Positions 22,191-31,054 are shown, counted from the first letter of the stretch. The stretch is DNA of 31,964 bases from a virus (IMGVR_UViG_3300005753_000420:1-31964), one strand, 5' to 3'. The notes: a model not told the origin generated them from the letters alone. A program made the numbers and translations.

Positions 22191-22810
22191 GCTTAACCAT
22201 AACGCCGTATCCAACAGCATCAGGCATGGAACGTGCAATGTCATTGCCTGCCAATGTTGCTATTAGCGCTAAATACATTGGTATTGGTAAAGGTCTGCAA
22301 ACGATTGAATTTGATGATGGAGGTAGAGCCATTACTAATGTGATGAAAACGCCCGTCGCATGGCTCGAAATCATGAATGCCGAAAAAGTGACCCCTTATC
22401 AACATGCTTTATTAGTCGATTTTGCAGGTGTTGCAGATGATGAATTTCAGCTTTCTGAACTAGTGCTTGCTGATAAAGATAAAAATGTGATTGCGATTTA
22501 CGGTCATTCTACACAAGCGATCACGACAGTCAGTCCCCAGGTTGATAATGCGTTTGTTGTGATCAATATGGTATTAGCATCTTTTCCTGCCGATAGTATT
22601 GAAATCGTTCACCAAAACATCCAAATCGGCATCTTGTTACAGCAAAAATCGCTAATGGCAACGCATAATACGCTGGCAAAAATGGCGTTAGCATCAATGA
22701 TAAATTCTTTAATTCAGCAAGAAATGCAGGATCAGCAACAAAAAATGCAAATGACTACTTTTAACACCTTGGCGAGAATTTCATTAGCGTCAATTGTCCA
22801 CGGAAATTAA
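22187..22810 (+). CDS. Short tail fibre N-terminal protein (phage tail-collar fibre, gpH-like)
   Basis: The 207-residue product starts ATGA over the gpI stop, with GGAGATGG upstream. Residues ~10-150 are the N-terminal attachment domain of P2 H-type fibres (DUF3751-like): AISAKYIGIGKG, VTPYQHALLVDFAGVADDEF, FQLSELVLADKDKNVIAIYG. The shaft and collar expected in a full-length fibre are missing. The C-terminus has two related units (LMATHNTLAKMALASMI and QMTTFNTLARISLASIV). The distal part may be supplied by the next gene as a separate subunit, so this would be the baseplate adaptor of a two-piece fibre. Confidence 0.8.
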   Translation: MSLTITPYPTASGMERAMSLPANVAISAKYIGIGKGLQTIEFDDGGRAITNVMKTPVAWLEIMNAEKVTPYQHALLVDFAGVADDEFQLSELVLADKDKNVIAIYGHSTQAITTVSPQVDNAFVVINMVLASFPADSIEIVHQNIQIGILLQQKSLMATHNTLAKMALASMINSLIQQEMQDQQQKMQMTTFNTLARISLASIVHGN

Positions 22811-22812
22811 TA

Positions 22813-23628
22813 ATGACGGAAAAAACACAAACAGAATTATTTACAGAGGCTATTGATCTTGCGGGGCAGTTTTCTAGTGAGTTTAAAGGGCAAGTTGATT
22901 TAAATAAACAATCAAGAGATGAGAATTCTGCAAAAGTTAATGCGGAAATTAAAAGAATAGGTGCTGATGGACGATATCAGCAATTATTCGTTGATCAGAT
23001 AAAGGGTGCTGATAGCAGTGAATCATACAATAAAAAAGATGGCATGCCATTAAAAACATTAAGTAAAGCATTCAGTTTAGTTCCTAGGAACTCATCTGCT
23101 ACTGTTTATTTGTGGGGAGATTATGATTTTTTAGGTGAAGCGAGAGCATCAGTCATAGAATCATACATCTCCGTTACACCTGCCAATTATCATTTTGATG
23201 AAAACAGAACACCTGTTCGAATAAAACTGAACACGCGTATCGATAAAAATAATAATATCAATATGGATGCTTTTTATTACTCTCAATCACCGAATGGTGG
23301 GAGCTTGAAATTTATCGGGATAGGTTTTGACTTTCCTGAAACAGTACCTGAAGGCATTCAACATAGAGCTCTCTCGTCTATTTACGCCAGCTGGTACTGG
23401 CATAATGGTTCACCGATGATGAAGCTGGGTTTTATTCATTGCGATTTTAATATGCCCGAAGATGGTTACGGCTATGTATTAGGTGTTGGTAGCAAAACAG
23501 GCACGCTTGTAGTAAACAACTGCACATACACTACTGCAATGGCTGGACATTGGTTAAGTGATGGCGCACATGCGGGTGCATTATCGAAAGATATTCATAA
23601 CGTTGTTACAAATCTGGAGACACTCTGA
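22813..23628 (+). CDS. Probable distal tail fibre / receptor-binding protein
   Basis: The 271-residue product begins with a helical stretch (TELFTEAIDLAGQFSSEFKG) and continues with FVDQIKGADSS...PLKTLSKAFSLVP, the usual opening of phage beta-helical spike and receptor-binding domains. The rest is beta-rich (TVYLWGDYDF, LKFIGIGFDF, GTLVVNNCTYTTAMAGHWLS). No enzymatic motif is seen. It sits between the gpH-like adaptor and a small gene in the fibre-chaperone slot. AGA and ATA codons are more frequent than in the tail genes around it, consistent with exchange of the host-range module. Specificity cannot be predicted. Confidence 0.68.
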   Translation: MTEKTQTELFTEAIDLAGQFSSEFKGQVDLNKQSRDENSAKVNAEIKRIGADGRYQQLFVDQIKGADSSESYNKKDGMPLKTLSKAFSLVPRNSSATVYLWGDYDFLGEARASVIESYISVTPANYHFDENRTPVRIKLNTRIDKNNNINMDAFYYSQSPNGGSLKFIGIGFDFPETVPEGIQHRALSSIYASWYWHNGSPMMKLGFIHCDFNMPEDGYGYVLGVGSKTGTLVVNNCTYTTAMAGHWLSDGAHAGALSKDIHNVVTNLETL

Positions 23629-24080
23629 TGCCAGAATATAAGATGAATGACGGCAGGATTTTTAATGGGGTGACTGAAGAAGATGCAAAAAAAATTAAAG
23701 AAATAAGTGATTCAGAGTTAATTATTGTTAAAATAAATGAACTGAAAAAATCAATTAAAAATTATATTTATTTGCATTACAGTGCTGAAAAACAATCACA
23801 AGATCAGGTTTGGGTAATGGCTTTCAGATCAAAACTTGTCGCAGGAGATTTTAAAGATATTGAAAAAACAATTCTATCTAAAGCATCGTCTGTAATAAAC
23901 GGTCAAACAATAAGTAAAGTAGTATCAAGCTACTCTAAAATAAATAAACCGATGGTTGAAAAATTAATCAAAGTGGCGATTAAAACAAACTGGGCTGAAC
24001 TGTGTGTGATAGAAGGAAAAGCAGCAATAGAAGAAGATCGTGATTTCAATTTCCCCAAATTTCCACAAATAGAGGGTTAA
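23628..24080 (+). CDS. Small protein in the tail-fibre chaperone position
   Basis: The 150-residue product starts within the fibre stop (TGATG), with GGAGA upstream. The N-terminus EYKMNDGRIFNGVTEEDAKK is followed by Lys-rich helices (INELKKSIKNYIYLHYSAEK, MVEKLIKVAIKT). In P2 this slot holds gpG, the fibre assembly chaperone, which makes that role plausible, but no chaperone family is recognised. It shares the A-rich codon style of the fibre gene before it, so the two probably travel together. Confidence 0.55.
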   Translation: MPEYKMNDGRIFNGVTEEDAKKIKEISDSELIIVKINELKKSIKNYIYLHYSAEKQSQDQVWVMAFRSKLVAGDFKDIEKTILSKASSVINGQTISKVVSSYSKINKPMVEKLIKVAIKTNWAELCVIEGKAAIEEDRDFNFPKFPQIEG

Positions 24081-24081
24081 C

Positions 24082-25272
24082 ATGCCAACAACACAACAAA
24101 CAACAGACCAGTTCCTTCATGGTATAGAGTTTATCGGCATTGACACAGGCGCACGTATCATTCAAACGCCACGCATGAATACTATATTCGTTGTGGGCAC
24201 TGCACCTGATGCCGATGCATCGGCTTTCCCAATGAATAAAAACACTTTAATTCCTGCCCGCGAGTCCGATTTAGCGCAATTAGGCACCACAGGGACATTG
24301 CCGACTATTTTAAAATTTCTGTTTAAAATGGGATTGTTTATGGTGATTGTCTGCCGAGTTAAAGAAGGGGCGGATGATAACGAGACAATGGCCAATATCA
24401 TCGGCGGTACAAACGACGAAACAGGTGAATATGAAGGCATTAAAAATGCACTCATTGCTGAAAACGATACGAAAGTTAAACCAAGAATACTCATTGCTCC
24501 TTATTTTTCACATAATAAACCTGTTGTGGATGCTATCGAGCAAGTCTGTGATCATTTACGGGCAATAAACTGGGTTGATGCACCAAGTGGAACGACTGAT
24601 AAATATACCGATGCGATTACTTACCGAGAAAATTTCGGTAATCGACGCACGAATGTTATTTACCCCGCTGTCACTGTTTACGATGAAGATGCCAAAGACT
24701 ATATCGAGATCCCTGCATCTATCTTGGCGGCTGCTGCTGAAGCAGTAACGAATTATTACGATAGTTCATCAATGACAAAAATAAGCCCAATTCAAGGCAT
24801 TACAAAGCCCATTACGTTTGAAGAAGGCAACCGCAATACGATTACTAATTTGCTCAATGAAAACGGTGTATCTACTTTTATTAATCAACTTGGTTGGCGT
24901 TTGTACGGTAATCAAAATTCAAGTGACGATCAGTTGTGGAAATATCGCGGTCATGTGCGGCTTGATGATGCCATTGCTGAAGCCATTGTTCATGCTCACG
25001 TTTGGGCTAAAGATCGGCAAATAAAGCGAACTTATACGGATGATGTGCTGCGGGGCTTAAATAATTATTTAGAGTATCTATCAAGCCCTGCTGTTGAAGC
25101 AATTGCGGGTGGACGTGCGTGGTTAGATCCTGAAGTGAATGATATTAATCAGATGGTTGATAACGGCAGAGTCTATTTTGATTTTGATTATGGACGCTAT
25201 GGTTATGCTGAGCATGTCATTTTTCGCCGTTTTTTAAATAATGGCTACGTTGAAGAGGTACTTTTCTCATGA
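24082..25272 (+). CDS. Contractile tail sheath protein (P2 gpFI family)
   Basis: The 396-residue product has sheath features: FLHGIEFIGIDTGARIIQTP at residues ~12-31, IFVVGTAPDAD, the LPTILKFLFKMGLFMVIVCR helix-strand, KPRILIAPYFSH, and a C-terminal VYFDFDYGRYGYAEHVIFRR. It is the polymer that contracts to drive the tube into the host, and its length equals that of P2 FI (396). AGAGGG precedes the ATG by about 5 nt. The stop overlaps the tube gene (ATGA). Confidence 0.95.
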   Translation: MPTTQQTTDQFLHGIEFIGIDTGARIIQTPRMNTIFVVGTAPDADASAFPMNKNTLIPARESDLAQLGTTGTLPTILKFLFKMGLFMVIVCRVKEGADDNETMANIIGGTNDETGEYEGIKNALIAENDTKVKPRILIAPYFSHNKPVVDAIEQVCDHLRAINWVDAPSGTTDKYTDAITYRENFGNRRTNVIYPAVTVYDEDAKDYIEIPASILAAAAEAVTNYYDSSSMTKISPIQGITKPITFEEGNRNTITNLLNENGVSTFINQLGWRLYGNQNSSDDQLWKYRGHVRLDDAIAEAIVHAHVWAKDRQIKRTYTDDVLRGLNNYLEYLSSPAVEAIAGGRAWLDPEVNDINQMVDNGRVYFDFDYGRYGYAEHVIFRRFLNNGYVEEVLFS

Positions 25273-25760
25273 GTCAATTAGCGGATGTAATGCGTCGGGC
25301 GAACGTTTTTGTCAATGGGGATTCTTATATTGGTAAAGCAGAATACAAGTCGCCAGACAAGAAATTTAAAACCGAAACAGACGAAAATAGTTTTGTTAAC
25401 GTTGAGCATATTGTTTCTTTTGAAGCGATGAATACTGAAATCACTTTCACTGAATACACACCGTCTGTGCTCAAGATGGTGAATATTTGTAATGGTGCAA
25501 CGGTCCCTTTTATTTTTCGTGGTTCTTATGAAACGGATCGTTGTGAAAAACGCTCATTCAGGGAAGAAATGGAGGGGCAGATTACTGAAATGGCAGGATC
25601 TGATAAGAAGCTGGGAAAAGCAGAAACTAAAATTACGCTTGCTATCCATAAATACAAGCTATTTGATAATGGTGAATTAATCCATTTTATTGATCAGGAT
25701 CATTTTATCGTGAATGGCGTTGATCAAATGAAAGAACATCTTAATAATGCGGGGGGCTGA
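25269..25760 (+). CDS. Tail tube protein (P2 gpFII family)
   Basis: The 163-residue product follows the sheath with a 4-nt overlap. It has the tube-protein layout: RRANVFVNGDSYIGKAEYKS at the start, EHIVSFEAMNTEITFTEY, VPFIFRGSYE, EMEGQITEMAGSDKKLGKAE, and LAIHKYKLFDNGELIHFID near the end. It stacks as rings inside the sheath to form the DNA channel. Length is close to P2 FII (172). AAGAGG is the likely ribosome site. Confidence 0.93.
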   Translation: MSQLADVMRRANVFVNGDSYIGKAEYKSPDKKFKTETDENSFVNVEHIVSFEAMNTEITFTEYTPSVLKMVNICNGATVPFIFRGSYETDRCEKRSFREEMEGQITEMAGSDKKLGKAETKITLAIHKYKLFDNGELIHFIDQDHFIVNGVDQMKEHLNNAGG

Positions 25761-25762
25761 TC

Positions 25763-26119
25763 ATGAAAGAAGTAGAAAAAGAAGTGACAGGAAAGAAACA
25801 ACAATCAGGGTTTATCAGTAAAAAAACGTATCGCATGGTTTCGCCCACTAATTTTGATGGCGAGCCGTTTAAAGTCGATGGTGAAGTTGTTGAGTCGTTG
25901 AAAATTCATAAAAAACGTCCCTCTGAGCTGATGGGTATTAATATATCAAGTGTCGGTGAAGGCAATATTGATGCATGTGTTGAAATGCTGCAACGTAGCT
26001 GTGAGCCGCATTTGAGCATGGAAGATGCGAATAACCTAGATTTACCGTTTATTCTTGAGGCGGCAGGGGTATTTAAAACTTTTTTTATGGGTACGCAATT
26101 GGTGATGTCAGAGAGTTGA
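25763..26119 (+). CDS. Tail assembly chaperone E (P2 gpE-like)
   Basis: The 118-residue zero-frame product lies between the tube and the tape measure, the P2 E position. It has a basic start, the PTNFDGEPFKVDGEVVESLK strand region, and the helical C-terminal DANNLDLPFILEAAGVFKTF. A GGGGGG tract precedes the ATG. Chaperones of this type coat the tape measure while the tube polymerises. A run of seven T near the end allows part of the ribosomes to shift and make a longer E+E' protein. Confidence 0.88.
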   Translation: MKEVEKEVTGKKQQSGFISKKTYRMVSPTNFDGEPFKVDGEVVESLKIHKKRPSELMGINISSVGEGNIDACVEMLQRSCEPHLSMEDANNLDLPFILEAAGVFKTFFMGTQLVMSES

Positions 26120-26247
26120 TGGGAATCATGAAATTCTTGGGCAACTGGACGTTACAAGAATTTCAATTAATTGAATCGTTTGATGATTTAATTTTTTGGC
26201 ATAACGACACAATCAAGCATTACAACGATAGGAAAAATAATCAGTGA
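25763..26247 (+). CDS. Frameshift product gpE+E' (tail assembly chaperone)
   Basis: Reading the heptamer T-TTT-TTT (26080-26086) with a -1 shift leaves zero frame after codon 26084-26086 and continues from 26086 in an open frame to TGA 26245-26247, giving about 161 residues. The E' part begins YGYAIGDVRELMGIMKFLGN and contains WTLQEFQLIESFDDLIFWHN, helical and Trp-containing as expected for E'. It fills the otherwise unexplained 124 bp between gpE and the tape measure, whose GTG start overlaps its stop. In P2 the equivalent shift occurs at T-TTT-TTG. Use of the site is inferred, not shown. Confidence 0.85.
26080..26086 (+). promoter_or_regulatory. -1 ribosomal slippery site
   Basis: Seven consecutive T lie in the register T-TTT-TTT of the gpE frame, 33 nt before its stop. 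Both tRNAs can re-pair perfectly after a -1 slip. I see no obvious strong stem-loop immediately downstream. Confidence 0.82.
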
Positions 26248-28925
26248 ATAGTAGGCAGGCAATGGAGGTCGTTATCGGGGGCAGTATTGATCCTAGCTTT
26301 AAACGTGCTTTTCAGTCTGCTGACAAACAATTTGATGCATTGAGCAAGGATATTACGGCATTAAAAAAGCAGCAAAAACTGATTGCTAAATTTGAGATGA
26401 GCACGGTTGCTGTTGATAAAGCACGTGCAAAGCTTAACCTTGCACAAAAATCAGTGATGAGTTTCAAAAGGAGCTTACTAGATGCAAAAAAAGCAGGTGA
26501 TTCTTCATTAACGAAAAAGCTGGAACGTGATTTAGAACGGGCTAAAGTTAAGGCTGAACGCTTATCATCAGCACTAGAAAAAAACCGCAATACACTTAAT
26601 ACAACATCGTCTGCCATGCGTAGTGCGGGTATTAGCACACAAAACTATGCGCGTGATAATGATAGATTAAGCAGTAGCTTAGCGCGTTTGCAACAGCAGC
26701 AGCAACGGATAGCCGCAACCGCATCACAGCGTCAAGCAATAAAAACAGGTTTTTCTGATATGAAAGGGCAGGCGATTGGGACGGCTGCCACGATTGGTTC
26801 AGGGGCTTTTGCCTTGAGACCAGGGTTAGATTTTCAAACAGCAGCTTCAACGCTGCAAGCCAAATCATCAGGTATGAGTGATGATGAGAGGACAATGCTG
26901 GAAGATCAGGCAAAAGAATTACAATTAAAAATGAAATTTACAGGTGCTGAGGTGCTGCAAGGGCAAACGTTCTTATCTATGGCGGGATTCAATCCCGAAC
27001 AAATTAAACAAGCTTCTAAGGGCATGCTTGATCTAGCGGCATCATCTGGCATGGGTTTGGCGGAATCCGCTGATATTAGTAGTAATATTTTATCCAGTTT
27101 TAAACTGGATGCGAGTGAAATGAGTCGTGTTGCTGATGTATTAACACAAACCTTTACTAGTTCAAATGTTACTTTGGAAATGTTAGGCGAAACGATGAAG
27201 TATGTTGCTCCAGACGCTAATAAACTAGGAGCCGGCATAGAGGAAGTGGCCACAATGGTAGGGCTTTTGGGTAACATCGGTATTCAAGGATCGATGGCCG
27301 GCACTGCGTTACGATCTGCTTATGCGCGTTTGTCTGCGCCGCCTAAAGCTGCCTCAAAAGCATTAAAAAAATTAGGCATTGAAACCAAAACAGCCAATGG
27401 TGATTTACGATCTATGCCTGTTTTATTAGAAGAAATATACGATAAAACGAGAGGCATGGGAACAGGCGATATATCGGAGGTAATGGGTGCTGTATTTGGG
27501 CTTGAAGCTAAAACAGCTATGCAAGAACTGATTGAAAAAACAGGTGAAGCAGAAGGCGGATTTAAAAAACTTTTTTCTAAAATTGAAGACTCTGAATTTA
27601 AAGCTGAGTTAACAGCAGAACGGATGAATAACAATGTTTCAGGTTCTTTTACGCGTTTACAATCTTCATTAAGTGCAATAGGACAGGCGGCGTTTGAGCC
27701 ATTCCAGGACAGTATACAAAGTGTTGTTGATAAGATTGGTAGTGTTGCTGCAACGACAGCCAAATGGATGGGACAGCACCCTAATTTAATCAGAAATATT
27801 GGGATGGTGGCGGGTGGACTGCTCGCGTTAAGTACAGCAGCATTGGTTGTAAAAGGATCAATGCTTTTATTGGGTCTTGTTGGTGCTAGTCGAATAGGTA
27901 CTTTTATTAGATTTATACCTATTGTTGGTGGTTTAACGCGTGGTTTTGGTTTGTTGGCTAGTGCTGCACCATTTGTTGTTACTGGAATTCGTGCTATTGG
28001 TTTGGCATTAATGGCAAACCCCATTGGGGCTATTATCGGCGGTATAGCAATAGCGGCTACCGTTATTATTGCTAATTGGGAAACAGTAGGGCCTTGGTTT
28101 GCATCAATGTGGAGTGGTATTAAAGACGGATTTTTTACGGCTTTGACAACCATTAAACAGGGATTTCTAAACTTTACGCCACTCGGCATGGTTATCAGTC
28201 AATGGGAACCCATAAAGGGCTATTTATCATCGGCATGGCAAAGTATAAAATCAATCAGTTCAGCGGGTTGGAGTGCGTTAAAACAAGGATTTTTGAACTT
28301 TACACCGCTTGGCATTGTTATCAGTAACTGGAGTTCATTGATGAGCTGGTTTCAAGAATTACCTAATAGATTTAATAACTTTGGCTCAATGATGATGGCA
28401 GGATTAAAGCGTGGGATTATTTCTGGCATTAAAAGCGTCACAAATGCTATCTCTGGTGCTGCAAGCACAATAACAGGTAAGTTCAAATCATTATTGGGTA
28501 TAAGTTCTCCTTCACGTGTCTTTATGCAACAGGGGGATTTTGTGATGCAGGGATTAGAACAGGGTATTAACCATAATACTCGGCGACCTGTTAATGCCAT
28601 CAGTCGAGTGAGTGCCTTGATGCTATCTGCTAATGATACTACCTTTAAAAAATTGGCCAATACTGCGTTGATTACAGGGGCTATGGCTACAACAGCCGTT
28701 TCTCCATTAGCAGCGGCGCAGCCTATGCCGCTTGCAATCCCTAACACCACGATTGAACAACACAATACGCAAGCGCCGATTGTTCATTATGAGATAAATA
28801 TTTATGCATCAGAGGGACAAAATGCGGAGGCAATCGCGGAGCAAGTTCGCTTAGAAATAGAAAAACATGAAGAAAATAAAGCCTTTCGTCAACGTGCCTC
28901 TTATTCAGATATGGGCGGCTATTAA
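26244..28925 (+). CDS. Tail tape measure protein (P2 gpT-like)
   Basis: The 893-residue product sets tail length. It begins at GTG 26244 (AGGA at 26230-26233), overlapping the E' stop. Residues ~20-170 are coiled coil (KDITALKKQQKLIAKFEM, LERDLERAKVKAERLSSALE). A TP901-type conserved core follows (LDLAASSGMGLAESADISSN, VGLLGNIGIQGSMAGTALRS). Hydrophobic, Gly/Ala-rich segments lie at about 515-610, then two tandem 42-residue units, each with KQGFLNFTPLG, and a short C-terminal region with LGISSPSRVFMQQGDFVMQG. An ATG at 26262 is an alternative start. The -strand ORFs within it are shadows. Confidence 0.94.
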   Translation: MNSRQAMEVVIGGSIDPSFKRAFQSADKQFDALSKDITALKKQQKLIAKFEMSTVAVDKARAKLNLAQKSVMSFKRSLLDAKKAGDSSLTKKLERDLERAKVKAERLSSALEKNRNTLNTTSSAMRSAGISTQNYARDNDRLSSSLARLQQQQQRIAATASQRQAIKTGFSDMKGQAIGTAATIGSGAFALRPGLDFQTAASTLQAKSSGMSDDERTMLEDQAKELQLKMKFTGAEVLQGQTFLSMAGFNPEQIKQASKGMLDLAASSGMGLAESADISSNILSSFKLDASEMSRVADVLTQTFTSSNVTLEMLGETMKYVAPDANKLGAGIEEVATMVGLLGNIGIQGSMAGTALRSAYARLSAPPKAASKALKKLGIETKTANGDLRSMPVLLEEIYDKTRGMGTGDISEVMGAVFGLEAKTAMQELIEKTGEAEGGFKKLFSKIEDSEFKAELTAERMNNNVSGSFTRLQSSLSAIGQAAFEPFQDSIQSVVDKIGSVAATTAKWMGQHPNLIRNIGMVAGGLLALSTAALVVKGSMLLLGLVGASRIGTFIRFIPIVGGLTRGFGLLASAAPFVVTGIRAIGLALMANPIGAIIGGIAIAATVIIANWETVGPWFASMWSGIKDGFFTALTTIKQGFLNFTPLGMVISQWEPIKGYLSSAWQSIKSISSAGWSALKQGFLNFTPLGIVISNWSSLMSWFQELPNRFNNFGSMMMAGLKRGIISGIKSVTNAISGAASTITGKFKSLLGISSPSRVFMQQGDFVMQGLEQGINHNTRRPVNAISRVSALMLSANDTTFKKLANTALITGAMATTAVSPLAAAQPMPLAIPNTTIEQHNTQAPIVHYEINIYASEGQNAEAIAEQVRLEIEKHEENKAFRQRASYSDMGGY

Positions 28926-29317
28926 TGGCTATTATGTACATGCTGGGAGGCTATGCATTCTCCAGCAATACGGCTGTTCCGCGCAGCGTCGGGCGTGAAA
29001 CAACGTTTAGCTGGAGCAAACACAACAGAATCAATAACCCTGTTTTGCAAGCAACAGGATTGGGGGATGATAAAATAAAACTCGATGGCATTATGTACCC
29101 GACTAAGGACAAAACGGGGATAGAACAGCTTGCTTTATTACGTGCCGAAGCAAGCCAAATGCTCCCACTGATGTTTGTTGATGGCAAAGGATACATTTAC
29201 GGCAGATGGGCGATAAAAAAAATAACCGAAGGGCGTGCTTATCTCTGGCAAAACTCTGACCCACGTAAAATAACCTTTAAAATCGAACTTGAAAAATACG
29301 GTGAGGATGCCGTGTGA
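28925..29317 (+). CDS. Tail protein U (P2 gpU family)
   Basis: The 130-residue product has the gpU pattern: MYMLGGYAFSSNTAVPRSVG, FSWSKHNRINNPVLQATGLG, DKIKLDGIMYP, and IYGRWAIKKITEGRAYLWQN. It starts in the tape-measure stop (TAATG) and overlaps gpX by 4 nt. In P2, U is required for tail completion; homologues form part of the tail tip around the hub. Length is near that of P2 gpU (159). Confidence 0.93.
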   Translation: MAIMYMLGGYAFSSNTAVPRSVGRETTFSWSKHNRINNPVLQATGLGDDKIKLDGIMYPTKDKTGIEQLALLRAEASQMLPLMFVDGKGYIYGRWAIKKITEGRAYLWQNSDPRKITFKIELEKYGEDAV

Positions 29318-29523
29318 ACACACCCTACTTAACAAAACAGGGCGATGTATTGGATGCTATTTGTTACCAGTTTTATGGTAATGAAACGCAGCTTGTTGCG
29401 GTGTTGAATAATAATCCGCATCTTGCTGATCAGCCTGTTCTGCTGCCGATGGGGATTACCATTGTTTTTCCTGATGCCATTGAAAAAAGTGTTGTGGTTG
29501 AAGCAATAAGGCTCTGGGACTAA
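29314..29523 (+). CDS. Tail protein X (P2 gpX, LysM-like)
   Basis: The 69-residue product starts at GTG 29314, overlapping the gpU stop (GTGA). It has the gpX/LysM form: YLTKQGDVLDAICYQFYGNE, VAVLNNNPHLAD, LPMGITIVFPD. P2 gpX (67 residues) is an essential tail protein; the LysM-like fold may contact the hub or peptidoglycan. The stop TAA contains the first base of the gpD start. Confidence 0.92.
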   Translation: MNTPYLTKQGDVLDAICYQFYGNETQLVAVLNNNPHLADQPVLLPMGITIVFPDAIEKSVVVEAIRLWD

Positions 29524-30506
29524 TGATGACTCCAGCGTATAAAATTGTTGTTAATGATAAAGACAAAACAGCCTTGTTTGAAGATCGTTTTTTATCGCTG
29601 GATATTACGGATAATGACGGCAATGAGGCGGATACACTAAGCTTAACATTGCATGATCGTGACTATCGAACGCCATTGCCTTCATCCGATGAATTAATCA
29701 AAATATGGTTGGGTTATGTGGGGAAATTGACGTACATGGGAGCTTATACTGTTAATGAATATACCTGCAAGCTTTCACCTAAACAACTGACTATTAACGC
29801 CAAATCTGCCAATATGGTCAGCGGTTTAAAAGAAACAAAAACGCGGGGCTGGCATGAAAAAACATTAGGTGAAATTGCACAGACGATTGCTACTGAGCAT
29901 GGGCTAAAAATAGCGATTAATGACAGGCTATCAAGCATTGCTTATGCACATATTAATCAAACAGAAGAGTCTGATATAAACCTTCTAAGAAGAATATCGC
30001 ATGAACATGATGCAGTGTTTAAAATTGCCAACGAAACACTGATTATTACGGCTCAAGGCGATGGAAAAACAGCAAGTGGGAAAATGTTGCCTATTGAGAT
30101 CCTACGTTATAGGGATTTAAAAAAAGGCGGCAATATTACTAATAAAGGGCGCAGCAAATATAGCGGTGTCAAATGCAAATGGCGTGATACCAATCAGGCA
30201 AAAACAATCACGGAAACAACAGGCACAGCCCCATTTTTCGAGATTCGTGATATTGCGACTACGAAAAAACAGGCAAAAAATAAAGCACAGGCGTTTTATA
30301 AGAAATTGCAACGGGGTGAGTCATCGCTAAATGTGTCTATCATCGGTAATGCGGCTTATTCCGCAGGAAAAATAATAACACTAGATGATGATTTCAAGCC
30401 TGCTTATGTAGAATCTGGCTGGATTATTAAGCGTGTTGTGCATCATTATGATAAGCAGCAAGGCTTTACAACGGCGCTTCAGTGTGAAGCACCCAATGAG
30501 GAATAA
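29523..30506 (+). CDS. Tail hub / late control protein D (P2 gpD family)
   Basis: The 327-residue product (ATG 29523 or 29526) matches gpD. It includes YKIVVNDKDKTALFEDRFLS, ITDNDGNEADTLSLTLHDRD, the TRGWHEKTLGEIAQTIATEH block, and LLRRISHEHDAVFKIANETL. It forms the trimeric hub at the base of the tail tube, onto which the gpV spike docks. The middle (GGNITNKGRSKYSGVKCKW) corresponds to the barrel domain. Length compares with 387 in P2. Confidence 0.93.
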   Translation: MMTPAYKIVVNDKDKTALFEDRFLSLDITDNDGNEADTLSLTLHDRDYRTPLPSSDELIKIWLGYVGKLTYMGAYTVNEYTCKLSPKQLTINAKSANMVSGLKETKTRGWHEKTLGEIAQTIATEHGLKIAINDRLSSIAYAHINQTEESDINLLRRISHEHDAVFKIANETLIITAQGDGKTASGKMLPIEILRYRDLKKGGNITNKGRSKYSGVKCKWRDTNQAKTITETTGTAPFFEIRDIATTKKQAKNKAQAFYKKLQRGESSLNVSIIGNAAYSAGKIITLDDDFKPAYVESGWIIKRVVHHYDKQQGFTTALQCEAPNEE

Positions 30507-30508
30507 TT

Positions 30509-31054
30509 ATGAAAACAAATACACGACGTGATGCCATCATCATGGATCTACTTTTTATTGAAGGGGGATATGTTGATCATGCTGATGATAGTGGCGGAAA
30601 AACAAAATACGGCATAACAGAGTATGTGGCTAAACGCCATCGTTATGATGTTCATAAAATAAGCAAAGATCAGGCAATTGCTATTTATGTTGCTGATTAT
30701 TGGGATAAATTGCGTTTAGATGATGTATTGAAACGATCCGAAAAACTGGCTATTGAGCTATTTGATACGGGCATCAATATGGGGATAGCACGTTCTGCTG
30801 AATTTTTACAGCGTTCGCTGAATGTGTTGAATAAGAAAGGGAAATTATACCCTGATTTAAAGGTTGATGGCGCAATAGGTAATAAAACCCTATCAGCATT
30901 AGATAAATATTTATCTAAACGCAAGCAAGCAGGGGCTGATATTTTGTTTAAAATGCTAAACACATTACAAGGTGCGTTCTATTTTTCGTTGGCAGAACGA
31001 CGGCAAAAAGATGAAAGCTTTATCTACGGCTGGTTTGGCAATCGCATTAGTTAA
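30509..31054 (+). CDS. Endolysin, glycoside hydrolase family 108 muramidase
   Basis: The 181-residue product has the GH108 signature FIEGGYVDHADDSGGKTKYG at 16-35, in which Glu18 is the expected catalytic acid, followed by GIT. The C-terminal part (YPDLKVDGAIGNKTLSALDK onward) is the usual PG_binding_3-type extension. It cleaves the glycan strands of peptidoglycan at lysis. There is no signal peptide or anchor, so it needs a holin, for which the membrane proteins at 14990 and 15316 are candidates. It starts 2 nt after gpD and is followed by a terminator. Confidence 0.93.
   Translation: MKTNTRRDAIIMDLLFIEGGYVDHADDSGGKTKYGITEYVAKRHRYDVHKISKDQAIAIYVADYWDKLRLDDVLKRSEKLAIELFDTGINMGIARSAEFLQRSLNVLNKKGKLYPDLKVDGAIGNKTLSALDKYLSKRKQAGADILFKMLNTLQGAFYFSLAERRQKDESFIYGWFGNRIS

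Noticed and set aside
24621-24641. TTACCGA...TCGGTAA inverted repeat in the sheath gene
   Set aside because: Only 7-bp arms inside a conserved coding region, with no positional logic; likely chance.
27320-28189. Long open frame on the - strand (289 codons) opposite the tape measure gene
   Set aside because: It is antisense to a well-supported TMP. Its Pro/Ile/Thr-rich translation is typical of a mirrored Gly/Ala-rich coding strand, and it has no ribosome site or family features.
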